Made by a program: the position numbers and the translations under genes
From: Neonectria sp. B-13
Taxonomy: Eukaryota; Ascomycota; Sordariomycetes; Hypocreales; Nectriaceae
Length of the DNA: 64,000 nucleotides
Reading direction: 5' to 3'
NCBI GenBank assembly: GCA_002682825.1
Contig: NOKP01000014.1
Coordinates: 62,001-126,000 of the forward strand
Part shown: piece by piece, positions 11,032-24,052 of the stretch
Layout of the letters: the number at the start of each line of letters is the position of its first letter
Position numbering within the stretch: the first letter of the stretch is position 1
Notes under the pieces: generated by a model
What the model was told of the DNA's origin: nothing
Database searches by the model: none
The model's input: only the letters and a program-made list of their open reading frames with translations

Positions 11032-12105
11032 ATGGACGCACGCACTGAAGCCTCCGATGCGACCGATGGGTCGGGAAAGCTGCGGCCTCAGCTGCCCGCG
11101 AGCTGCGATCCGCCGCTTGGCGGCACTTCCTCGAAACAGCTGGTCTGGATAGTATGTTGACTTGGACGCACTCCTTACTTTACTCTCTATTCACCACTCG
11201 CTCAGATCTTTGGAGGTACCGGCCACATGGGTCGCTCCCTCGTCAAGTGTGCTCTGTCTCGCGGCGACCTGGTTACGTCGGTTGGCCGTTCACTTGAGAC
11301 GACCCCGGAGCAGATGACGGGAATTCATGAAAACTGCCTCGGAGCGCTTTGCGACGTCCGCTCCCGCGACTCGGTCTGCAATGCTGTGGAACGCACGCTC
11401 ACTCATTTTGGCCGCATCGACGTGGTCGCCAACTGCTCGGGCTACGGCGTCATCGGTGCCTGCGAGGACCAGGACGAGCATGACTTGCGCAACCAGTTTG
11501 AGACCAACTTCATGGGCACCGTCCACATCATCCACGCGACGCTCCCTTACTTTCGGAGGCAGAACGGGGGGCGGTATCTCATCCTCAGCTCGACGTCTGG
11601 GGCATTGGGGGTCCCAGGGCTTGGGCCGTATTGTGCCACCAAGTACGCTGTCGAGGGCCTCATTGAGGCAATGCTCTACGAAACGGACGCGTTCAACATC
11701 AAGGCAACCCTCATTGAACCAGGGCATGTCCGGCGTGATGAGCCCGAGACGCTCAGCAACCCACTGCCAACATGGGGTCACTTCCTCATCAAACCAGCGA
11801 GCGAGGCATACGGGCATGCAACGTCGCCAGCTCTCCACGCCAAGCGGATGGTACAGTGGCTTGGTGACCGGCAGCCGACGAGCGCTGTCAAGTGTGCCGA
11901 GCTGATCTGGCAGCTGGCTCACTGTTCGTATCCGCCGTTGCGACTTCTATTGGGCAGCTACGCCATCGAGAGCATCCGAGACCGCATGAGGTCGGTGACG
12001 GAGGAGCTGGAGGATTGGAAGCACCTCAATTTCCCAGCAGCACCAGAAGACGACAAAGAAGGCGGCGAGGACGGGGTCGACGGTGCAGCAGAGCCGGCAT
12101 CGTAG
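11032..12105 (+). CDS. Short-chain dehydrogenase/reductase
   Basis: This is a classical-type SDR with a Rossmann fold. A 40-codon first exon and a 900-nt second exon, separated by an intron at 11152-11205, give 339 residues. The nucleotide-binding loop appears as IFGGTGHMGRSLVK right after the splice junction, which supports the join. The catalytic elements are a Ser in the ILSSTSGALG segment and Tyr-x-x-x-Lys in PYCATKYAVEG. The cofactor loop variant (GTGHMGRS) departs from the usual TGxxxGIG spacing. The first 35 residues are polar and unconserved, and the C-terminal 20 are acidic and Gly-rich. The substrate is unknown. No neighbouring biosynthetic genes suggest a pathway. Confidence 0.87.
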
Positions 12106-12958
12106 ATGTTCAGCCACAAGCCCAACACTGAAACAGCCAGCCACCGACTCAGCCCAGTGGGGGATGTTCTGTTCTCCATCGCAACCCCAACAGCTTCGGT
12201 CTTGGACATCCGCCGCATCTCCTCTTATCTCAGGTCGCTTCACCTCAGCCTGCCCCAGCTTGCCGTCCTACAACTTAGTAGCTTCAGTACCGTACATGTA
12301 CATGTGTGGTATGACTCTCAGCAAAGGAAACAGGCATAGGCATGGGTTGGCAAATACCGTTAACTATGCCCTGCCAGTTTAATATTGGGGCTGCGACGGA
12401 GCCTGGTGGTTTCGTCCATGTCATTTTCCTGCATCATGTCGGTGCGGTGGAATGTGGCTTTAGGGAGGAGGCCTTTGGAGATTTTGGGGGCTCAGGGGCC
12501 TCGGCACCTGTCATGCCGACGGGAAGTACGACGAGGTACTCCGTACCCTCACCTCCATTTGATGGCGTCACGCACTTTGGCGGACCTGCCGGGCAAAAAA
12601 AGCCCCAAGCGTGCATGACTAAGCGGATGCCCCCTGTGTTTCCTCCACGTCTCCCTCATCTCACTAACCTAGCCACAACTCCCGGCCCTTGGAACTTTCG
12701 ACGTGTTTGACCAGAGGAAGGGGTTAAGGTCTCGACTATTCCCAGAAACAAAGATTCAAGGAGCACTTGACGCGGCTCCCACCCGATTCACCGCCAACTC
12801 ACGTTGACCCGCGACACAACACGACGCACGACAAAGCCGCCCGTCCCTCGATATTCTTTCGCTGAACGTCCCTGCGTTGCGCTGCTGCCTCCGTGTCTCG
12901 CCCACAGTCTCCGGTCTCCCCTAACTGAACGATCGCTTCCCGCCCAACACCCGCAACG
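12106..12958. other. Intergenic, no gene seen
   Basis: Downstream of the dehydrogenase gene and promoter/leader of the GDP-mannose transporter gene. No coding sequence is supported. Confidence 0.6.
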
Positions 12959-14348
12959 ATGACGGACAAGAAGAACGAGGACTTTGTAGTCCGCATAGGC
13001 GAGAATGCCTTTGGCAAGGAAAAGGACCCTTTCATGGCCCCATCTCCGACGACGAGGAACCGCCACCCTATTGGCGGCAGCCCAGGGTTGTCGTCGCTCG
13101 ATAACAGTGCGCCCGTGTCCATCACTGCGTACTGCTTGGCCTCGATCAGCATGACCGTCGTCAATAAGTACGTCGTCTCGGGCACCTTCTGGAACCTCAA
13201 TTTCTTCTATCTGGCCATTCAGGTAAGCCCATGCCTTGCATACGTCGGTTGATAGGCATCATGCTCACCATCGCGACCCGCAAAGGCTATAGTCTGCATC
13301 GCTACCATTACGGCTTGCAAGCATCTGGGCATGATCAAGGTCCTGGCTCCCTTTGATCCTGACAGGGCAAAGAAGTGTAAGTGTAGCAATCGGAGTGATC
13401 AAAGCTGTGATGGATTCACGACTAATAGACTACAGGGTTTCCCATCTCGCTCTTGCTCGTTGGCATGATCTACACCGGCACCAAGTCGCTACAGTTCCTC
13501 TCCGTCCCCGTCTACACCATTTTCAAGAACCTGACCATCATTGTCATTGCGTACGGCGAGGTGCTGTGGTTCGGTGGCAGTGTCACGCCCGTGGCTCTGC
13601 TCTCGTTTGGTCTGATGGTTTTGAGTTCCGTGGTTGCTGCATGGGCCGATATCCAGAGTGCCATTGCCGGTGATTTCGGTACCACCGACTCCTCGGCAGC
13701 CATATCGACGCTCAATGCTGGCTACGCCTGGATGGGTATGAACGTCTTCTGCAGCGCAGCCTACCTGCTGTGTATGCGCAAGGTCATTAAGAAGATGAAC
13801 TTTAAGGACTGGGATAGTAAGTTTTCCTCGAGATTTCCATTACCCCCCCCCCAAACTCAGCTTCCCCTTTGTTGTAGGACTCAGATTCACCAACCTAATC
13901 CGTTCATTTAGCCATGTACTATAACAACCTCCTTACAATCCCCGTGCTCGTCGTCTGCTCCTTTGTGATGGAGGACTGGTCCGGCGCCAACTTTTCCAAG
14001 AACTTTCCAGAGGAGACACGCAACCGAATGATCACGGGCATGGTGTACTCTGGACTCGCAGCAATCTTCATTTCGTATTGCTCGGCCTGGTGCATCCGTG
14101 TCACATCATCGACAACTTACTCGATGGTCGGTGCGCTCAACAAGCTTCCGATTGCCATCAGCGGTCTAATCTTCTTTTCGGCTCCCGTGACCGTCGGCAG
14201 TGTGTCGGCCATCTTAATTGCCTTCGTCAGTGGCATCGTGTATGCTATCGCTCGAATGCGACAGTCGGGGCCGCGAGACTCGCTGCCCACGACGCGCCCT
14301 ACAATGAGTGCGAGCTCTCAGAGCAGCCGTGACGCAGCCAACTCTTAG
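12959..14348 (+). CDS. VRG4: Golgi GDP-mannose transporter
   Basis: This nucleotide-sugar antiporter brings GDP-mannose into the Golgi lumen in exchange for GMP, for mannosylation of proteins and lipids. Four exons (introns 13223-13285, 13377-13435 and 13817-13911) give 390 residues. The protein is polytopic, with about ten hydrophobic segments starting around residue 55. The two signature regions of the family are present: [13 protein letters not shown] (the FYNN-like motif region) and [15 protein letters not shown] with the GALNKLP motif that contacts the nucleotide. The N-terminus is charged and cytosolic, and the C-terminal 35 residues are Ser/Thr-rich. It resembles yeast Vrg4 and Aspergillus GmtA/GmtB; the exact orthology is not resolved here. 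Confidence 0.97.
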
Positions 14349-15348
14349 GTGTGCGAAGATGCTTGGATGACGGCCATCGTGAGTGAGTGATCAGGGGCTG
14401 GTGGCATACATACTTGCTGGCGATAGATCGAGCATGTGCCACTCGCATGAGACATGCATAGGGAAGGAGCAAAATCAAGTGCACACAAGAGCATTGGAGA
14501 GAGAACCTACCACGCCGGGTATGTATAATACAGTGCGGTAATAATTGCCAGGGGATGGACGACTCTATTTATTTGGTATAGACACGGGCGTGGTTGGAGT
14601 CGGACGGGATGGAAATGCTGGCTGGACTGAGCCTACGACAACGAATAGTTTTGGGGATGTGCTTGTACATATGCTGTGTAGCAATCGAAAACTAACGGCC
14701 GAAGCCAGAGTACTCATATGAAGACGATGGTGGTGTTTTATGATGAGGATACATGACACATGGTGTAAGACGGATTGCTTGTCACGCACACGATGAAGGA
14801 AGCCAGATGACACCTACTGAGATGGTACGTGACGGCTTTAGAAATGTGGATAAAAGGGTTGTACGTACTCTCGGTCACTACTTATTTCCATTGGGTCAGC
14901 TGTCGTTGTACACGAGCATGGTTGAATATTCGTACTTGGGGCATGTATCTATCCGAGATTGTCCATCGGCCATTCTGTTGTCCCCACGTGGGGCAAGTCA
15001 TTGCCTATCACGTTAGTGATGGTTACGTAGCTTTACCCCATCCAAGCTTCCCTGTTGGGGCAAGGGCTTCTTGAAATGACGTCCCAACCTTTTTTCCCCT
15101 CCGTTATCGAGTTTTGTTTTGTCTTGCACTTAGACTTGATCTCGCATCGGCCAAAAGGTGTTATACCTTGTGGTCTATCTACCTACCCCTTGCTTCACGG
15201 GACCCTGTTTTTGCATCATGATATAGGACAGAAGTGCCTCCCGACCGCACTTTTTTCTTTCGTTTTCTTTTTCATCCCTTCCTACCTCACCTCGTCCTGA
15301 ACGCAGGCACCCTCAACCTCGCCAGCTTGGCCAGCCAACCCAGCCGCC
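14349..15348. other. Intergenic, no gene seen
   Basis: 3' region of the transporter gene and promoter/leader of the acyltransferase gene. From about 15070 the plus strand is T/C-rich. No coding sequence is supported. Confidence 0.6.
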
Positions 15349-17254
15349 ATGTTACTCTTCATTCATCATCGTGAGTTGAATGCCTTTCGGCTTGTGCCAA
15401 TGCGCGCTTAGGTCACTAATGTGAATTTCCAATCAAGCTTTCGACGCCCTTGCTTCAAGCATCGGTGCTTCTACCGACGAAGGTAAGAGAGAGAGCCTAT
15501 CCCTACATTGGTACACATACCCTGTGAATAATCCTGACCACCCTCTTCTTCTATCTAGTCAAGCTCATCGCCTCCTTCCTAATATCCTTTCCGCTCGCCG
15601 CTCTTCTGAAGCGCATTCCCGACTCGAGGCCCGATGCCAAGAACCTCTTCGCCATCAGGTACGTCCACGTCCTCTATCGTCACCACTTCAAGGCGTCTCT
15701 CGAGCTCACAAACCCCCCAAATCCAGCGTCTCCCTCTTCTACCTTGTCGGCCTCTTCGACCTCTGGGATGGCGCCCGAACCCTCCTCATCAGCGCCGGCG
15801 GCACCTTTTGCATCGCCAAGTTCCTCCGCTCCAGCCCCTACATGCCCTGGATCGGCTTTGCCTTCGTCATGGGCCACATGTCCATCAGCCACATCGCCCG
15901 CCAGGCCGCCGATAGCCCTTCTTCCGTCGACGTCACCGGCGCACAGATGGTCCTTCTCATGAAGCTCAGCGCCTTCTGTTGGAACGTCGCCGACGGCCAA
16001 CTCCCAGAGGACCAGCTTTCTGACTTCCAGCGCGACCACATGCTCAAGGAACTCCCCTCCCTCCTCGACTACGCAGGCTGGGTCCTCTTCTTCCCCGCTT
16101 TGTTTGCCGGTCCTTCTTTCGACTTCACAGACTATCGCCGCTGGCTCGACACCACTATGTTTGACGTCTCCCCCCAGGTCGATCCCTCCAAGAAGCCACC
16201 CGTGAGGAAGAAGCGCAAGATCCCTCGCAGCGGTGGCCCGGCCGCCTGGAAGGCATTCAGTGGTCTATTCTGGATCGGCTTGTTCATGGCCATGAGTGGC
16301 TCGTATAGCCCTGCCACCCTAACGGGAGACTCTTATGTCGAGTACGGCTTCCTGCGCCGCGTCTGGATCATGCACCTGGTCAACTTCGTCACCCGCCTCA
16401 AGTACTACGGCGTCTGGTCCCTCACCGAGGGCTCCTGCATTCTCGCCGGCCTCGGTTATAACGGCGTCGACCCTGTCACAGGCAAGATATCGTGGAACCG
16501 CCTCCAGAACATCGACCCTTGGGCAGTCGAGACAGCCCAGAACCCGCGAGGCTATCTCGGTGGCTGGAACATCAACACCAGTAACTGGCTACGGAACTAC
16601 ATATATCTGCGCGTCACGCCGAGGGGCAAGAAGCCTGGCTTCCGCGCGAGTCTGGCTACTTTCGGCACCAGTGCTCTCTGGCATGGCTTCTATCCCGGTT
16701 ACTACCTAAGCTTTGTTCTCGCTAGCTTCATTCAGACTGTTGCGAAGAGTAAGTCCAGCTCAGCAATTCGCTCAACGTCGTCAACATCCTCGCTACCCAT
16801 ACTAACTTGCTGGTCTCTAGATGTCCGAAGGCACGTTCGCCCCTTCTTCCTAGACCCCATCACTAGCAATCCCACCCCCAAGAAGAAATACTACGATTTC
16901 GTCTCATACCTCGCCACCCAGCTCACCTTCTCATTCGCTACCACCCCCTTCATCGTCCTCTCCTTCAGTGGCTCCATCCTCGCCTGGACCCGTGTCTACT
17001 TCTACGCCGTCATCTGGACTCTGGTTGCTCTCGTCTTCTTTGCCTCCCCCGGAAAGGCTGCGCTTCGGAAGCAGCTTGAGAAGCGCCAGGGCAGGGTGAC
17101 CGCTAAGCTGGTGCGCTCCATCAGCACTGAGAGCCTCACGGGCAAGGAACCCATCCTCGGTATCTCTAAGGACTTAGAAAGCGACATCAACGAGGCTGTC
17201 AAGGAGATCCGAGCCGAGGTGGAGGCCCGGCAGAGGAAGCAGAAGGCGATTTAA
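15349..17254 (+). CDS. ALE1: MBOAT lysophospholipid acyltransferase
   Basis: This ER membrane enzyme reacylates lysophospholipids with acyl-CoA (Lands cycle). Five exons give 540 residues: a 22-nt first exon (MLLFIHH), then introns at 15371-15437, 15483-15558, 15659-15726 and 16749-16820. The MBOAT hallmarks are clear: His375 in SALWHGFYPGYYLSF, and the conserved Asn/Trp block WNINTSNWLRNYIYLR. Further family blocks are GFAFVMGHMSISH and the RLKYYGVW segment. There are many hydrophobic helices and a charged C-terminal tail of about 70 residues with Lys/Glu runs. The last intron is 72 nt with no in-frame stop, so its retention would add 24 residues. Its closest known relatives are yeast Ale1/Slc4 and animal LPCAT3/MBOAT. 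Confidence 0.96.
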
Positions 17255-18098
17255 TACAGGCGGCCTCTGGGCCACATTGGGTACGGTCCATATAGTTCAA
17301 TTAAATAACTCCAGCCTTCAGGTGTGCATGGCTTTTGGATCATGCGGCTTCGAGGGGTGGGGGAAGCTGAGGTAGTTGTGGAGCGTATTGAAAAGGAACT
17401 CTAAAAAGTATAACATGATAAATCTAGGGGTAGATTTTACATCACATCATTATATCTATCTCTGGGATGGGCCCGGGAGGCCCTCCTGTTTGCGCCCGAA
17501 TCGTAAGGGCCACTAATTACATGGTATCATAAGAATGAGCACGTCGCGGTGTTCGTCTTGAAGCCCGGCATTCGCCTGTCAAATCCAACTATAATACAGA
17601 TACACAAGATCGTCCGCAAATTGTGGGTTATTGGTACAGAGGCTCAAGATCGTGAAAAGGGAGAAAAAAATAGATTGAGCGTCGGGGTGTTTTTTGTTGA
17701 GATCCGTCCGTCAAAAGATCGTATGTCGTGAAGGGGGGTTTAAGTCAAGTAAATCCTGAAGATCGTGTGTCGTTGAAGATTTTGGAAAATGATTCCAAAA
17801 CAAATGTTCGTGCGTCGTAGAAGCTTTTCCGAGGGATGCAGAAGTTCAAAAAGTTCAAAAAGTTCAAAAAAAAAAAAAAAGAATCAATGGTCATGAAGAA
17901 GAATCGTGAATGATTGTGGCGTAAGGTGGTTTAGAAAAGGAAAAAAAAAGCATCGTGATGCGTCGGTTGTCGTCGAATCGTTGAGATGCCATCAAGTTGC
18001 ATGATAGAACTTTTGAGAGCGGAATGTGCCCCAACCCTCAGTCATCCAAACGTCTTGTCGTGTTTTTTTTTGTCAAAAGGTTCCAAATGGGGGGGGGT
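17255..18098. other. Convergent 3' intergenic, A-rich and repetitive
   Basis: This stretch lies between the 3' ends of ALE1 and the serine-rich gene. It is markedly more A-rich on the plus strand than its surroundings. It carries loosely repeated GATCGT...TGTCGT-like words near 17610, 17646, 17715, 17762, 17805 and 17950, plus a short tandem repeat. No coding sequence is supported. Confidence 0.6.
17842..17880. repeat. AAGTTCAAAA tandem repeat plus poly-A run
   Basis: Three successive copies of a 9-10 bp AAGTTCAAA(A) unit run into a run of about 19 A. This is a simple microsatellite in the intergenic region. Confidence 0.9.
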
Positions 18099-20822
18099 TC
18101 ATGTGCCCCAGCCTTGTCTTGTACCGATAACAGTAAGTGCAATTACAGCACCAAGCATGAGCAGGCCGATGATGGACATGCCACGGTTGACATTCCTCCA
18201 CCACATGGCACTGTGGTACATGTCGTCGTCAACGAGCTGAGCATGACTGCCGTGCTCGTGTCGCAGATTCAGTTTAGATGCGCTATGACCTTGCTCTGTG
18301 TCATGGATTGGAGCTGCCGAGGGAATGGGGATAGTTGCAGCAAGCATCCAAGCTGTCCAGCCATGTCAGCATGAGTTAAGACGTACAGCACAGGATGGTG
18401 CCTTAACAGAGGAGACTTACTGAAAGGGAATATGAATCCCAGGACGAACATAACAACCTGAGCGTTTCGTCTCCCGGTCAGTTCGCTCCTTACCTCCCAG
18501 TCTGCTGCTGGAGGCTCCCAAATACTGTGTCTCATAGGTCTGCGATCCCGACCCAAATGCGGGGACCAGATGCTTGACGTCTGTTTCTTCAGGTTGCGGA
18601 CAACCGCCAAAACGGGGTGTGGCGGAAGGGGTGTGATGTCCATCGATCCAGCATCCGACTCGCGCCGCCCGCCAGAGTGCGCCACGGGGTCGCGCGGCCG
18701 TCGACGGGGGCTAAAGATGTTCGAAACATAGCGGTCTTGGCTTGGGGAACGGCTGAGACCCCCTTGGCTGTCGGTGAAACTGAAGTTGGAGAACATGGAC
18801 TCGGACGAAGGCTTGTATGCCAGAAACTTCCGCTCGCCACTACCATAGTAGACTCTAAAAGCCAGTTAGTCATGAACTATCAAGATTGTGTTTGATATGT
18901 GGGAAATCATACTTGGCCCAAGTCGGGACGGCCGCATTGAAGCTTGCACTCGATCGAAGACTGTGGTCTGATGCGTAGCTCGAGAGGATTTTTCCCAGTC
19001 GGGTTCGTGAAGAACGATGGTGCAACTCCTCGAGGGGAGCCAGCCCATCGCCATCCTCGTCATGATCGCGGATGAGGCGTATGGTGCCTGTATTATGGTC
19101 GCGAGGTGCGCTTCGGTTGTACGTCGCCGATGGCGGTTCGAGTGAGCTTCGTCGTGAATGGGCAGGTCCACCAATGTGCTCTTCAAGGCCAGCCAGAGAA
19201 GAGACCATACTGAGAATGTGTTTGCTATGGCTGCTGCTGCGTCTATCGGCAAACGAAGCAACTGACAATGCGCGGGAAGCAGGTTCGCTGCCTCCCTCGC
19301 TCTCAGAGAGGACTGTTGATAGCTGAGAGCTCCACTGCTGTTGTCGGGCAGTAGTCTTCGACTTGGGGGTGGTGCCGACCGGAGGGTTCCAATTCGGCCC
19401 AACCTGATGCAACATGGTAGGAGGGCCCACAAACAAGGCTCGTGTGGCCTCTTGCGTCATGATGCTAGAGATTGAGGACAACGATCCCGTACGAACAGAG
19501 TCGTGGGAGCGGGTCTTGACCAGGCCAAAGCTGTCCCAGGACCTCTTCTTGTTCGGTCGCAGAGGGGGGACGACGAGGCTCTCTTGGGAGTATTCGGCCT
19601 GTTGTCGGTTTCGGACAGCGACGACGGAGGAAGAGGACGAAGGTCCACCATGGACAACGTAGTTGGCGTCGCTATCGTGGGTAGGAGGTCGAGTTTGGTC
19701 ATGGACAGAAGGGTCTGCTGACGAGGGAGCACCAAGCAGCTCATAGTTGGAACGAATCGACGAGGCAGGAAGACTGTCCAGTTCGGCAACTGCCACGGGA
19801 GAGCTCTGGGCAGCATAGATCTTGTAGTTGGTCCTATCAGAGACTGTAGATCTCGACTGGGAAGAAAGGGTCGACTGGAAGGAGGGCTTTTCGTTCAGCA
19901 GCTGTGTTGATGGAACCTCAATCGGATTGGTGAGTTCGATCTCGGGTAGAGACGGGAGGGGCGGCAGAGGCGAGGGTCCTGACAAGGGCTGAGGTTGCTT
20001 CTGTTTGAGATCTGGCGTCTTGGGAACCTTCCGAACGCCACCAATCATGCGATAGTTCCAAGGGGACATTCTAGGACTGGTCTGGGCACGTGGAGTAGAC
20101 AACGAAGCTGGCGACTTAGACAAGGCGCTGCGTTCGCTGAGGGGAGTCAATGGCGAGCTAGGGCGGTCTTGGGGGTCATTGCTGAATGCACCCAAGGACT
20201 GGCGGGCATCGGAGCTACTTCGAGTGGTGTAAGAGGGCGGAGGAGACCACATAGAATCGGTTCTGGATGATGTTGAGAGATCTTGCGGATGCACTGAGAA
20301 GGTCTTGTTGGCGTGGACGTTGATGATATGGCGACGGGCGGAGGAGGGCCGAGAAGTCGGGGGAGAAGAGGGCACAAACTCGCTGGCGAATTGAAGAGAT
20401 TCATCGTGAACGTCGACATCGGGGTCAACACTGGTGTCAGCGGTGACATCGGCGTCTGCGTCGGTGTCGGCGTCGGCCAAGGGGCGCCAGGGAGAGCTCG
20501 ATTCTGGAGTTACAAGTCTCGAGCGGCGTCTCGAGTCCGGGGTGGGAGCATGAGGGCGTATCCTTGTCCAAGCCGCGCTGGGCGATGGAGACTCGTAGTA
20601 GGGACTGGACGGAGCTAAGGGAGAACCACACCTAGGCCAAGGTTCCGATTCGATCTCGGTGCTTGCGTCGGCGTAGGAATTGGGGCGGGAAGAGGAGGAG
20701 CCATCGGCGCTGATTCGGGGCGGGCTATAGGGAACGACGCGGATCCCGAGGCGGTTGTTCTGAGAGCTGGTGCGCTCGTGAAGTGGCCGTCGCGGCGGAG
20801 TGCAAGACGGCGAAGCCGACAT
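18099..20822 (-). CDS. Serine-rich protein with C-terminal membrane anchor
   Basis: I do not recognise a named function. Three exons (introns 18855-18912 and 18353-18420) give 865 residues. Residues 1 to about 640 are low-complexity and rich in Ser, Pro, Arg and Asp, with many SP/SPP and RRSS-type sites that look like phosphorylation targets. They include an acidic alternation of Asp-Ala/Thr/Val around residues 115-140. The part after the first splice junction is ordered and looks conserved: WAKVYYGSGERKFLAYKPS. Two hydrophobic segments follow, AQVVMFVLGFIFPFTWMLAA and SIIGLLMLGAVIALTVIG, so the long tail is probably cytosolic and the protein anchored at its C-terminus. Both splice joins restore continuous conserved-looking sequence. 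Its 5' end faces a 4.1-kb gene-free region. Confidence 0.8.
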
Positions 20823-23213
20823 GCTCTACGCACTAGGCGGTAGTGTCCGAAATTCCCATGCCCTGATGAGGCGAACAATTAATTTGAGGGCGAGACCCGA
20901 AGGGGGCGAGTCGAATTGACTTGAATTGTGGTCGTCGGGGACGGTGACGGCGGGCGGCGGGCGGTGATCGGGGCCGGAAGAGTGGGTCGGAAGTTCGGAG
21001 GTCGATGTGACGAGGGCACAGGCGAGCAGTCGATTACGTAGGGAAGAGAATTAGGCGCGAGAAAGACGAGGGTGCATTAGAGAGAGGCACAGTGATAGCA
21101 ATGTCTTTATGTAGACGAGAATGAGGTAAAGAAGAATAAAGAGCCGCGCGGGTAGCAGACGGGAAAAGAGAAGTGAAGCTGATCCTGAATGAGGAATTGG
21201 CGGAGACGGCGAGGTAGGAATAGATGGAGAGAAAGATCCGTGGGGACTGCGTCTGATGAAGCGCCAAAAAGGGAAAAGGAAGCAGGAAGTAGCAAGTAGG
21301 AACCGGGAATAGGAAAAGAAGCAAAGTACGAAGTACGAAGTAAGAGGCAATGATCGTGAGAGAACGAGCGAAGGGGTGAAAGAGTGACTGGCCGACAATG
21401 GCTGGATTATAGCGAGCGCGCAACGAGCGACGGATGGAAGGAGTGAGTGTGAGAAGGAAGGAGAGAGATCCACGGGATGGGATCATGGGGGAAGGAAGGA
21501 GTGGCGGGTAGGTTGGTAGGGTAGCTTCAACCTAAGACGGGAGGGAAAAAAGGGCAAGGTCGCCTCTCCGTCGACCATCAGACTGCATGCTGCAACCCCA
21601 ATGGGAACCTCGAGGAAAGTGCGGACTAGGTGCAGTAGCTCTGTAGGGTTCCTTCCAGGTTTCCCAACCATTCCTGCCACTTCGTCCTGCCACTCCTGCT
21701 CTACTCCCCTGGACTATAGCACGGGTAGGTAGGAATACCTCTGCCCCTGACTGATTGTCAAAAGCCTCGAAAGTCTGGTTTGCGTGGGGTTTGGTACGGA
21801 GCACTGCACGTCCTGGGTAGCTTCCCCCAGGGACGCGCCCCGTCCGAGCCCCATCCACGCCCCATCCACAGCAAGCGATGGCCGCTACCATTGGCCGGCG
21901 CCGCGGTGGGCTGCAGAGGCTGGAAATGGACGTGAACCAGTGCTGGAGCGCCATCGACACTATTCTGCAGCTAACGGGATATTACCTGATGCAGCAGGGT
22001 TTCTCCTGCAGCACGACGCCCACCGTATGGGCGAGGTCACCATGTCACCGACACCGACACACACGGGAGGTACGGAGACGTTGAGCCGGGGGACGGCTAA
22101 GCTGAGAATGGTCGTCCCAAGGGGCTTCGCTTGAAGGGGGTGGGAGAGCGAGAGAGGGACGGGGGGGGCAAAAGGAGTACGTGAGGACGGGGACGGAGAC
22201 GATGACGATTCAAGAGAGAAAAATTACCTTGGTAGTGTGGGTAACTCATCCGTCTCATACCGAGATACTGTGACTCCGAGGGGACTTATTAAGACTCCAA
22301 TCGCTTCACTAGCATGGCCGGACCAGGGGAAACTGGGAGGTGAAGCACTGCGGTTTGTATAATTTTTTAACTTTTTTTCATTCTTCCCTTTGCCTGACCT
22401 TTTCGCAACTGGGGCTCGTGGGATAGTGGGGGTTGACTGTTCTAGACAAGGATAGGAGAGGTTGGCAGCTTGTGGGATTGAAGGCGGATGATTGGGCAAG
22501 GCAGCTCAACTGCCCATGGTAGGGATGATGGGGACGATGGCTGGTTCTAGTGGTGGTGTTACTTCCAGTTGGGTATAATTAATTCTCCCGGTCGAGGGGA
22601 CACAGAGCCCCAATCGGTAGTCTAGCTCTTTCTCATGGAGGGATCCTTTGACTGCTGCAGGTGGCAAAGGGAAACATGGTTTAAGCCACGACCCGCCTAC
22701 AGCGAAACCCTTCCATAGCATTTCCAAATTCCAACGACCGCCAGCCAGTCCTTCTCGTCATCTAGTAAGGGAAGCCTAAAAATGGAAGCATTTGGGCGCT
22801 TCTTTTCCCCATCGTGCGCTGCTGTCCCCGCGCCTGTTCCATAAACCTGCTACATAACCAGCGGCTGCAAGACGGCCAAGACGGCGCCTCTCGAAACACC
22901 AGCAGAGTGCAGAGTGCAGATGCCGCCCATCGGCCATCAACCGGCCGCAGTCCCCAGCAGCGTCTGCGCGCCCCCCGCTGCAGTGCGTCTTGTTCGTTTC
23001 ACCTCAGCGCAGTGTCTGCCGGCTGAGCAGCGACGGCGACTGCTGGGCTCGTTGTTAAAATACTAAAATAAGTGTCCTTCTCGCCCGACTCAGGACCAAG
23101 ACGCCGCCAACGCCAAAGCTGCAAACCCCAAAATATGGACGGACGCTCTCTAGGCGCGCGCGCGATCTAACACGCCTACCGCCGTACTGCGGCATGATCC
23201 GCCACTTTACTCC

Positions 23214-23272
23214 GTGGTACGTGGTACGTGGTACGTGGTACGTGGTACGTGGTACGTGGTACGTGGTACGTG
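23214..23272. repeat. 7-bp satellite GTGGTAC, about 8.4 copies
   Basis: Perfect head-to-tail copies of GTGGTAC form a minisatellite in non-coding DNA. Because GTAC is its own reverse complement, the array has dispersed short palindromes. No coding role is likely although the minus strand is open through it. Confidence 0.95.
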
Positions 23273-24007
23273 TTGATGGACGTGTCATGCCCGTGTCATG
23301 CCGACCCATTCTATCTAGAAAGTCGCGTCGCCGAGGCCCGTTGCCCCCCTGCTGCTTCGCTACCATGTGTTCTGGGCATCAAAATCGGGCGGCTCTAGAC
23401 TTGGTGGAACACTGAAATGATTTGTGCGTTAGGTTGCCGACAAGGAAATTCTTTCAAATGGGGTCGTCAACCACGAGCCCGCTGTCACGAGTCGAGCCAG
23501 GGTTAATCCAAGGAGGAAGCGAGAGAGAGATTCAAGACAATAAACGTTGCCGTCTTCCAGAGAAGACATTTGCATTGATCGCAAGACCATATGCGATGCT
23601 TCATCTCCGGGATGAGATCAGGTATATCAAGATAACCTAGGATTTGAGATCGGGCAATTAAAATCAAGGCATGGTGGGTTACATTTATTCTTACCACGTA
23701 CCTTAAAGTGAGCATGTACGACATATTTCGTCTCGGTACAGTTGGTTTCCGCCGTAACAACTGTTTGAGACCAGTCGTCGATGGTGCGAACCGGACACAT
23801 TACACAGCCTCACAGTACCAGCTTTACGGAGATTGCCTCGCAGCTTCGCCCACAAGCGTATTGACTATTTGGCTGTCGCATCTAGCTAACTAATGCAGGT
23901 ACGGCGCTCACCGGGAGGCTTCGGCTTCGGGTTCCGTCGGTCGATTTTAGATCGCGAGGCAGGGCGTGGAGACGAACTAACGATGTCTGGAACTCGGCTG
24001 GATCTTG

Positions 24008-24052
24008 CCTCAGGTAAGGGAGCCTCAGGTAAGGGAGCCTCGGGCAAGGGCG
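24008..24052. repeat. 15-bp tandem repeat, three copies
   Basis: Two identical CCTCAGGTAAGGGAG units are followed by a third with changes. The period is a multiple of three; on the minus strand it would read as repeated Ala-Pro-Leu-Pro-Glu, but no gene is supported there. Confidence 0.85.
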
